A DNA stretch of 10,369 bases from an uncultured Trueperaceae bacterium. GTDB taxonomy: Bacteria > Deinococcota > Deinococci > Deinococcales > Trueperaceae. Below the pieces are notes generated by a model. It saw only the letters and a list, made by a program, of their open reading frames with translations. It was not told the DNA's origin and ran no database searches. The first letter of the stretch is position 1; each line of letters starts with the position of its first letter. This document shows positions 1-7,070 of the stretch, piece by piece. Where the stretch lies: assembly GCA_937911855.1 (NCBI GenBank), contig CALDPK010000031.1:1-10369 (forward strand), read 5' to 3'. The position numbers and the translations under genes were made by a program.

Positions 1-26
1 CGGTCGCTCCTGCTGCTTGCGGTGCA
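1..26. other. window edge, no feature seen
   Basis: These bases lie downstream of the small secreted-peptide gene on the minus strand. I see no open frame, hairpin or T-run that would mark a terminator. Confidence 0.5.
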
Positions 27-194
27 CTACGCCCGCTCCAGCCTGACCTCAAAACGCGGGCCGTCGCTGACCAGCTCGTAGTCGTACGGGTCGTAGCCCG
101 GTTCGGGTCCGTAGGCCGCCAGCACAGGCTCTGCCCCCACGCCGGCGACAAGCACCAGGAAGGCGAGCAAAGCAACGAGACGGCGCCGGATCAT
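27..194 (-). CDS. small putative secreted peptide (55 aa), function unknown
   Basis: I do not recognise a family. The protein starts MIRRR, then has a hydrophobic run (residues 6-20, rich in Leu, Val and Ala) and small-residue sites that suit signal peptidase at GVGA (18-21) or VLAA (24-27). The mature part would be only about 28-34 residues. It opens with a Tyr/Pro/Gly/Asp-rich stretch (residues 28-39, AYGPEPGYDPYDY) and ends with an alternating acidic/basic tail. A GTG at 237-239 could extend it to 70 residues, but that start lies inside a palindrome. The ATG at 194 is preferred because a TATCAT box ends 6 bases before it, which fits a leaderless transcript. It follows yfbR on the same strand after a 61-bp gap, so read-through from yfbR is possible. 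That the product is exported is inferred from the N-terminus alone. A spurious frame is possible but unlikely given the well-formed signal sequence. Confidence 0.6.
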   Translation of the reverse strand: MIRRRLVALLAFLVLVAGVGAEPVLAAYGPEPGYDPYDYELVSDGPRFEVRLERA

Positions 195-200
195 CCCCTC

Positions 201-229
201 ATGATAGCACAGTCGCCGCATCGTGTGTA
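201..229 (-). promoter_or_regulatory. candidate promoter of the secreted-peptide gene
   Basis: On the minus strand TACACA (224-229; 4 of 6 with TTGACA) is followed after 17 bases by TATCAT (201-206; 5 of 6 with TATAAT). The start codon begins 6 bases beyond the -10 box, so the RNA would begin at or next to the ATG. The -35 box lies inside the palindrome at 220-242. Confidence 0.4.
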
Positions 230-242
230 AGTTACACACGAT
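220..242. promoter_or_regulatory. perfect 23-bp palindrome, likely operator
   Basis: Two 11-bp arms, ATCGTGTGTAA and its exact inverse complement, flank a single central G. Symmetry stops at both ends (219/243 do not pair). The single-base centre and the absence of a T-run argue against a terminator; the form suits a dimeric DNA-binding regulator. It covers the -35 region of the small secreted-peptide gene and begins 13 bases after the yfbR stop codon. I cannot name the regulator. The TGTGT...ACACA shape is compatible with several families (CRP/FNR, GntR, TetR), so no assignment is made. Confidence 0.6.
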
Positions 243-255
243 AGTATTTCAGGTT

Positions 256-834
256 TCAGTTCAGCTCATCGATGGTAAGCCTGAAACTGGGCACGAACGT
301 CTCCAGGAAGAACGCCACCTCCGGCAGGTTCAGCTGGAACAGCGCCCGCCACAGCTGCTGCTCCGCCTTGGCGAACTCGGTATTGCCCGCCTTCGCCTCC
401 TCCAGGCACTTCAGGTAAGCGCAGATCTTGTCAGCTGCCTTCACCAGCTCCCGTTCACCCTCATCAGAGCCGTCCGCGCGGAACAGCGGCTCGTACGACT
501 TCTGCATGAAAGCGGGCAGCATGCCCAGCAGCCGGTCCTGGGCCACGACGCTCAGCTCCGAGAACGCGTCACGCACCTGCGGGTTGAAGTACTTGATGGG
601 CGTGGGCAGGTCACCGGTGATGACCTCCTCGGCGTCGTGATAGACGGCCAGCAGCGTCACACGTGCAGGATCCACGTTGCCGCCGAACCGTTCGTTGCGG
701 ACGACCGCCAGTGCGTGAGCAACCATGGCCACCTGCAGGCTGTGCTCCTGGATGTTCTCGGTCTTCGTGTTGCGCATCAGGCCCCAGCGGCGGATGAACT
801 TCATGCGGGCCAGGTAAGCGAAGAAGTGACTCAT
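256..834 (-). CDS. yfbR: HD-domain 5'-deoxynucleotidase, YfbR family
   Basis: YfbR is a cytoplasmic, metal-dependent phosphohydrolase that removes the 5' phosphate from deoxyribonucleoside monophosphates, helping balance dNTP pools. The 192-residue product matches E. coli YfbR along nearly its whole length: SHFFAYLARMKFIRRW at the start, TENIQEHSLQVAMVAHAL, YHDAEEVITGDLPTP, ADKICAYLKCLEE and ETFVPSF near the end. The HD metal ligands are present as His31, His66-Asp67 and Asp135, each two residues before the E. coli equivalents (33, 68, 69, 137). Trp17 of the RW pair, tied to substrate specificity in E. coli, is kept. The ATG at 834 is chosen because it aligns with family N-termini. The in-frame upstream starts (879, 945) add non-conserved sequence, and 945 would run past the candidate promoter. 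No clear Shine-Dalgarno is seen. It diverges from the lipoprotein gene. Confidence 0.93.
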   Translation of the reverse strand: MSHFFAYLARMKFIRRWGLMRNTKTENIQEHSLQVAMVAHALAVVRNERFGGNVDPARVTLLAVYHDAEEVITGDLPTPIKYFNPQVRDAFSELSVVAQDRLLGMLPAFMQKSYEPLFRADGSDEGERELVKAADKICAYLKCLEEAKAGNTEFAKAEQQLWRALFQLNLPEVAFFLETFVPSFRLTIDELN

Positions 835-862
835 AGAGCAGCAGGGTACCAAGCGTGCGGCG

Positions 863-891
863 ACTATGAAAGTTGCCATTGACGGTGCCAG
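863..891 (-). promoter_or_regulatory. candidate promoter of yfbR
   Basis: On the minus strand CTGGCA (886-891; 4 of 6 with TTGACA) and CATAGT (863-868; 4 of 6 with TATAAT) are spaced by exactly 17 bases. Transcription would begin near 856, leaving a leader of about 22 bases before the ATG at 834. This supports the 834 start over the longer alternatives. Confidence 0.35.
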
Positions 892-908
892 TTCAGCCGG
901 AGTAGCCT
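879..908 (+). promoter_or_regulatory. candidate promoter of the lipoprotein gene
   Basis: TTGACG (879-884; 5 of 6 with TTGACA) is followed after 18 bases by TAGCCT (903-908), which keeps only the three key T, A and T positions of a -10 box. Its -35 overlaps the spacer of the opposing yfbR promoter. A start near 915 would leave the ribosome binding site at the very 5' end of the RNA. Confidence 0.3.
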
Positions 909-922
909 TCCTCTCAGGAGGC
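905..922 (+). promoter_or_regulatory. strong Shine-Dalgarno that can be sequestered in a hairpin
   Basis: AGGAGG at 916-921, 8 bases before the ATG at 930, is the best ribosome binding site in the window and fixes the start of the lipoprotein gene. The bases just before it can pair with it: 905-908 with 919-922 and 910-912 with 916-918, with T909 bulged and a 3-base loop (CTC). That gives a 7-bp stem covering the whole Shine-Dalgarno. It matters only if the RNA begins upstream of 905. Confidence 0.5.
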
Positions 923-929
923 AAAACCC

Positions 930-1304
930 ATGCCTGTGACAGCAAGAGTCCTGAAACTGATTACTTTCGCCCTGCTCGCAATGTTCGTGCTCGGAGCCTG
1001 CGCCCCGCAGGCCCAGACGGTAGCAACCTCGGTGCTCCCCCAGATATTCCAGATCAGCACCGACGGCGACCAGGTGGTCATCCGCGGCCGCTACTTAGGC
1101 TCAGGTCAGGGCGGCTACGAAGCCGGCAATTTCGTGCTCATCGGCGCTGACGTCCAGGGTCAGGGCGGACTCGCCTACACCGCCAGCGAATGGGCCAGCA
1201 ACCGCATCGTCGTCACGGTACCGGTGGCAGCGCAGTCGGGACTCATTCACGTCTCCGTAAACGGTCACCTGAGCAACAACCTGACCATCAACGCCGCACG
1301 CTGA
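930..1304 (+). CDS. small lipoprotein with an IPT/TIG-like Ig domain
   Basis: The 124-residue product has a hydrophobic leader (residues 7-20) and a lipobox LGAC at 21-24, so Cys24 should become the lipidated first residue of a mature protein of about 101 residues held at an envelope membrane. Residues 37-121 look like one IPT/TIG beta-sandwich: VVIRGRYLG near the start, FVLIGADV in the middle, then an exposed Trp, a VTVPVAA strand, and VSVNGHLSNN near the end. Such domains usually act as carbohydrate- or protein-binding modules inside larger proteins; here the domain stands alone. The start is set by AGGAGG 8 bases upstream. The gene is followed by a 61-bp gap to hisS on the same strand, so it may be the first gene of that transcript, although hisS has its own -10-like box. 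The ligand cannot be told from the sequence. Confidence 0.82.
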   Translation: MPVTARVLKLITFALLAMFVLGACAPQAQTVATSVLPQIFQISTDGDQVVIRGRYLGSGQGGYEAGNFVLIGADVQGQGGLAYTASEWASNRIVVTVPVAAQSGLIHVSVNGHLSNNLTINAAR

Positions 1305-1351
1305 CACCCGCCAGCCTGAGAAACGAACCCGGTTGCCGGTCCGGCCCGGTG

Positions 1352-1357
1352 TAGACT
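1352..1357 (+). promoter_or_regulatory. -10-like box before hisS (possible leaderless start)
   Basis: TAGACT ends 8 bases before the hisS ATG at 1366, which would place the RNA 5' end at or near the start codon. No convincing -35 sits 16-18 bases upstream; TTGCCG at 1333-1338 is only 13 bases away. No Shine-Dalgarno precedes the ATG, which also suits a leaderless message. Confidence 0.3.
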
Positions 1358-1365
1358 GTGCCGTC

Positions 1366-2627
1366 ATGAAGTCCCAAGCCGTCAAAGGCACCCACGACAT
1401 ACTTCCCGCCCAGGTTCCGGCCTGGCGCCTTGTTGAATCAAAAGTCCGCGAGACGCTGGAACGGGCTGGCGCCGGCGAGATACGCCCGCCTGTCTTCGAG
1501 CACACCGAAACTTTCGTGAAGACCGCGGGTGAGAGCTCCGACCTGGTCGTGCAGAAGGAAATGTACACCTTCGAAGACCGCGGCGAGCGCTCGCTCACCC
1601 TGCGCCCGGAGTTCACGCCCGGTTTCATGCGGGCCTTCATCCAGCACGGCATGCACACGCTGCCCTCCCCCGTCCGCCTGTGGGGAATGGGACCCGTGTT
1701 CCGCGCGGAGAACGTGCAGCGCGGCCGCTTCCGCCAGTTCCACCAGGTCAACTACGAAGTGCTCGGTTCCGACGCACCGCTCATAGATGCCGAAACGATA
1801 GCGCTGCTCTACGACGCACTGACCGCAGTCGGCCTCCGCAACCTGACCGTGAAACTCGGCAGCGTAGGCGACCCCGAAGACCGCGCCGCCTACAACGATT
1901 ACCTGCGCCGCGAACTCGAACCGCAGGCCGGTCGTCTCACCGAAACCAGCCAGGAACGCCTGCGCCTCAACCCGATGCGGCTGCTTGACGCCAAAGACCC
2001 CGGCGATCAGGAACTCATCCGGCCGCTTAAGCGCCCGCTTGACTTCCTGGGCGAACCGGCACGCAGCCACTTCGAAGAAGTGCAGCAGTGGCTTGGCGAC
2101 TGGAACATCCCCTTCGAGATCGACCCGGCGATAGTCCGCGGCCTGGATTACTACCGGCGCACCGCCTTCGAAGTGCACCACGGCGGCATCGGCGCGCAGT
2201 CAGCACTGAGCGGTGGCGGCCGTTACGACGGACTCATCGAAAGCTTAGGCGGACCGAAGACAGCCGGGATCGGCTGGGCCTTCGGCGTCGAACGCGTACT
2301 GGACGCGATGGCGGTCGACGGAGTCGAAGTACCGGCACCGACCGTTCCCGACGTCTTCCTGGTGCCGCTCGACGAAACGGCAGTAGCCGAAGTGGCAGCG
2401 GCCGCCCGCCTGCTGCGCAGCGACCTGTCCGTGCAGCACAGCGTCATCAAGAGGAATCCGGGCAGGGGCATGAAGGACGCTGACCGTTCTGGTGCCCGCT
2501 TCGCTGCACTGAGAGGGGACCGCGAACGCGAACTGGGTACTTACGAGGTGAAAGACCTGATCTCCGGCAGCCAGGAAAGCGTGCCCGAAACTCAACTGTT
2601 GCAGTATCTGCAGGAACGGGAAGATAG

Positions 2628-2631
<4 letters not shown>
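1366..2631 (+). CDS. hisS: histidyl-tRNA synthetase
   Basis: HisRS joins histidine to tRNA-His using ATP. The 421-residue product has normal bacterial length and the class IIa layout. It opens VKGTHDILP, as the family does. Motif 2 is at FRAE (112-115), continuing RFRQFHQVNYE. The histidine-specific segments are RGLDYY (258-263) and SGGGRYDGL (282-290). Motif 3 is GVERV near residue 311, followed by an anticodon-binding domain from about residue 325 to the end. It reads much like the Thermus enzyme (SVGDPEDRA, LNPMR, AFEVHH). The ATG at 1366 is chosen because the conserved KGTHDILP begins six residues later; a TTG at 1333 would add eleven unmatched residues. One oddity is LRPEFT (79-84), where most HisRS have LRPEGT. 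The stop overlaps the aspS start as ATGA, so the two are translationally coupled. Confidence 0.97.
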
Positions 2632-4384
<1,753 letters not shown>

Positions 4385-4385
<1 letters not shown>

Positions 4386-5209
4386 TGCTGCCCCTAGTGA
4401 TACTCGACCTCGACGGCACCGTGATCGGCACAAGCGGTCAGGTGCTGCCCTGCGTATGGCAGGGTGTCGACAGGCTGCTGGCAGCCGGCGTGAAGATCGC
4501 CGTGTGCACCGGCCGGCCCAACGCCGGACTGGCGCTGCGGATCGCCGAACGCGTCGGGCCCCGCAACCCGCACGTGTTCAACAGCGGTGCCCTCGTCACC
4601 TACATCGATGGTGACACCCAGCACGTCGCTGCCCTCAAGGAAGCGAGCGCAGGCGACCTCGTGCGCCACTCGAGGCAGCTGGGTCATGCCCTGGAGCTGT
4701 GCACGCCCTCGGGTATGTACATCGAACGCAACAACGAGTACAGCGAACAGCATGCCGCGCTGCTCGGCCTCAACTTCACAGTGGCCGACCTGGCGCAGAT
4801 CGTCCAGGACGAACCGGTCGTGCGCGCCCAATGGGTTCTGCCCGCTGAGAAGCGCCACGAAGTCGAGGAACTGAACGTGCCGGAAACCCAGTCGGCGTTC
4901 GCCACCTCGCCCGGCATGCCTGGGGTCGGTTTCATAAGCGTCACCCGCGAGGGCACCGACAAGGGCAGCGCCGTCCGCCACCTGGCCGAGGGGCTGCGCA
5001 TCCCCCTGGCAGACGTGATGGCGATCGGCGACAGCGAAGGTGACGTTCCCATGCTCGACATCGTCGGCCACCCCGTCGTGATGGGCGACGCCAGCGAGCA
5101 GCTCAAGAGCCGTTACGACGCCGTAGCCGGCGAAGTGGACAACTGCGGAGTGCTCGCAGCATTCGAGGAAGCACTCAGCGCTGCCGCCGGCGGCGCTGAA
5201 ACGGGCTAA
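4385..5209 (+). CDS. HAD-superfamily hydrolase, Cof/IIB type
   Basis: This is a cytoplasmic phosphatase of the haloacid dehalogenase superfamily, 274 residues. Motif I is DLDGT (nucleophile Asp8, acid/base Asp10). Motif II is CTGRP with Thr42. A type IIB cap lies between, roughly residues 80-185. Motif III Lys is Lys193 in GTDKGSAV. Motif IV is GDSEGD (215-220), with Asp216 and Asp220 for magnesium; the usual GDSxND has Asn where this protein has Gly219. Family members hydrolyse small sugar phosphates, flavin or pyridoxal phosphates, or phosphoglycolate, and the sequence does not identify the substrate. It begins on the last base of the aspS stop codon and ends 13 bases before asnS, so it sits inside a tRNA-synthetase operon, though nothing in the protein itself points to a tRNA role. 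Confidence 0.9.
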
Positions 5210-5212
5210 ACT
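5207..5212 (+). promoter_or_regulatory. -10-like box between the HAD gene and asnS
   Basis: TAAACT overlaps the stop codon of the HAD gene and ends 10 bases before the asnS ATG. No Shine-Dalgarno is visible in the gap and no good -35 lies upstream. It could give asnS its own near-leaderless transcript, but chance occurrence is possible. Confidence 0.22.
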
Positions 5213-5222
5213 CGACAACTGT

Positions 5223-6521
5223 ATGCACGACGCAACCATCCAGAAACTTCCGCAACTCATCGGCGAACAGGTCCGCCTGCACGGCTGGCTCACCGGCCTG
5301 CGCTCCAGCGGCAAGATCGCCTTCCTGCAACTCCGTGACGGCAGCGGGTTCGTCCAGGGGGTCATCGTCCGCAGCAACGTGAGTGACGAAGCCTGGGAAG
5401 CGGCCAGGGCCCTCACCCAGGAGAGCAGCCTGGTCGTGACCGGCCTCGTCAAGGCCGACACGCGCAGCAAAAGCGGCGTCGAACTGGAACTCGACTCCGT
5501 CCAGGTGATCCAGGCAGCCCACGACTACCCGATCACCCCCAAGGAACATGGCGTTGATTTCCTGATGGAGAACCGCCACCTGTACCTCCGCCACCGCGTT
5601 CCCTGGGCCATCATGCGCGTACGCGACGAGCTTTCCCGCGCCATCCACGATTTCTTCGCAGAACGCGGCTTCGTACGCTTCGACGCCCCGTTCTTCATGC
5701 CGACCGCCGTGGAAGGCACCACCAACCTGTTCGAGATCGACCTGTTCGGTGACGAGAAAGCTTACCTGTCCCAGTCCGGTCAGCTGTACGCCGAAGCAGG
5801 CGCTATGGCACTGGGCAAGGTCTACACCTTCGGACCAACCTTCCGCGCCGAGAAGAGCAAGACCCGCAGGCACCTGCTCGAGTTCTGGATGGTCGAACCT
5901 GAAGTCGCCTTCCAGGATTTCGAAGGCAGCCTGAAGCTGCAGGAAGAGTTCCTGAGCTACATCGTCGGCCGTGTGCTGGACCGCTGCGCCCCTGAGCTCG
6001 ACATGCTCGGACGCGACGTCAGCAAGCTCGCCGGCACAGCCGAAGGCAACTTCCCGCGCATCACCTACGACGAAGCGCTTGAGATCCTGAACGGCAAGGG
6101 CGAGCAGCTGGAGTGGGGCGACGACCTGGGCGCGCCGCACGAGACGATCCTCAGTGAGATGCACGACCGGCCGCTGTTCATCACCGGCTGGCCGACCAAG
6201 GCGAAGGCGTTCTACATGCAGCCGTACGAGGATGACCCAGAGCGCGTGAAAGCCGCCGACCTCATCGCACCCGAAGGTTACGGCGAGATCGTCGGTGGCT
6301 CGGAACGCATCCACGACCTGGAGCTGCTGAAGCAGCGGATCGCCGAGCACAACCTGCCGTCCGAGGCGTTCGAATGGTACCTGGACCTGCGCCGCTTCGG
6401 CAGCGTGCCCCACTCGGGCTTCGGACTCGGTTTCGAACGGACCCTGGCGTGGATCACCGGCGTGCACCACCTGCGGGAAGTGATCCCGTTCCCCCGCATG
6501 CTCACGCGCATGTATCCCTGA
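5223..6521 (+). CDS. asnS: asparaginyl-tRNA synthetase
   Basis: AsnRS charges tRNA-Asn directly with asparagine. The 432-residue product has an OB-fold anticodon domain (about 1-105, with VRLHGWLTGLRSSGKIAFLQLRDG) and a class IIb catalytic core. Motif 2 is FRAEKSKTRRHLLEFWMVEPE from Phe207, and motif 3 is GLGFERT with Arg406. Further family signatures are LFEIDLFG, YLSQSGQLYAE, GGSERIHD and WYLDLRRFGSVPHSG. The Lys and Arg residues in motif 2, where most bacterial AsnRS have Asn and Ser (ENSNTSRH), match the Thermus-like form. The ATG at 5223 begins an N-terminus of normal length. It follows the HAD gene after 13 bases and its stop codon directly abuts the stop of the opposing GerMN gene. Its presence implies the cell need not make Asn-tRNA by amidating Asp-tRNA. 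Confidence 0.97.
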   Translation: MHDATIQKLPQLIGEQVRLHGWLTGLRSSGKIAFLQLRDGSGFVQGVIVRSNVSDEAWEAARALTQESSLVVTGLVKADTRSKSGVELELDSVQVIQAAHDYPITPKEHGVDFLMENRHLYLRHRVPWAIMRVRDELSRAIHDFFAERGFVRFDAPFFMPTAVEGTTNLFEIDLFGDEKAYLSQSGQLYAEAGAMALGKVYTFGPTFRAEKSKTRRHLLEFWMVEPEVAFQDFEGSLKLQEEFLSYIVGRVLDRCAPELDMLGRDVSKLAGTAEGNFPRITYDEALEILNGKGEQLEWGDDLGAPHETILSEMHDRPLFITGWPTKAKAFYMQPYEDDPERVKAADLIAPEGYGEIVGGSERIHDLELLKQRIAEHNLPSEAFEWYLDLRRFGSVPHSGFGLGFERTLAWITGVHHLREVIPFPRMLTRMYP

Positions 6522-7070
6522 TCAGTCGGCAATGTCAGCTGGAGCGGGCGCGGGCGGCGGAAGCCGCTCGCCGTTCCAGAGCAGCACCACACTGTCCAGA
6601 CCTGCTTCAGTAAGCGTTTCAGTGAGGCTGCGCCGTACCCGGCTGAACGCAGCCTCCGCCATCTCGAAGCTTTCCGGCACCCGGAAATCAAGCACTGCTG
6701 TACGCTCGCCTTCGAATTCGGTCACGAACACGACAGGCAGGCCCAGTTCCTGCGGCCAGGAGCCGTTCTCGCCCTGCATGCGCTCACGCACGGCCTCAGT
6801 GATCACCTCGGCCCGGCCGGCGTCATCAGCCGGCACTTCGAGCGTCTGGCGCAGCGGCACTTCCAGGTTGAACTGGTCGTAAATGACCACACGGAACTCT
6901 TCCTGCCGCAGCTGACGCGGCTCGATGACCGGCAGTTCGAAATGTTCAACTTCGACAGGTTCAGGCCGGGCCACGATCACCGCGGCAAGCGCTGCCACGA
7001 GCGCCAGTATCGAGACGAGTACCTGCGGCGAGCGGAAGGCACGGCGCCACGCGTCAGGCCTGATGTTCAC
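6522..7070 (-). CDS. membrane-anchored GerMN-domain protein
   Basis: The 182-residue product has a basic N-terminus, one hydrophobic helix (about residues 17-34) and a domain at about 57-168 that I read as GerMN: a VVIYDQFN strand, basic residues near PLRQTLEV, a helix AEVITEAVRERMQGE, a strand with VLDFRVP, and a helix ending SLTETLTEAGLDSVVLLW. The C-terminus is Pro/Ala-rich. GerMN domains occur in spore-germination GerM and in envelope lipoproteins such as LpqB, and often sit in or beside cell-wall proteins. The helix should anchor it with the domain outside the cytoplasm. It starts at a GTG overlapping the upstream amidase-like gene by 4 bases (GTGA), so translation is coupled. The family call is moderate: the fold pattern fits, but individual residues are not strongly diagnostic. 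Confidence 0.7.
   Translation of the reverse strand: MNIRPDAWRRAFRSPQVLVSILALVAALAAVIVARPEPVEVEHFELPVIEPRQLRQEEFRVVIYDQFNLEVPLRQTLEVPADDAGRAEVITEAVRERMQGENGSWPQELGLPVVFVTEFEGERTAVLDFRVPESFEMAEAAFSRVRRSLTETLTEAGLDSVVLLWNGERLPPPAPAPADIAD

Noticed and set aside
248..264. Three copies of TTCAG across the yfbR stop codon
   Set aside because: Unevenly spaced (7 and 5 bases) and partly coding; too short to call a repeat.
223..882. 219-codon plus-strand frame over yfbR
   Set aside because: It starts inside the palindrome and is antisense to a clear YfbR gene.
1335..1345. Inverted repeat GCCGGTCCGGC between the lipoprotein gene and hisS
   Set aside because: The arms are only 5 bp, all G and C, with no T-run; expected often by chance in such DNA.
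4394..5470. 358-codon open frame antisense to the HAD gene and the start of asnS
   Set aside because: It crosses two real genes on the other strand and has no recognisable motif.
5175..6470. 431-codon open frame antisense to asnS
   Set aside because: It mirrors asnS codon structure and shows no domain, no promoter and no ribosome site.
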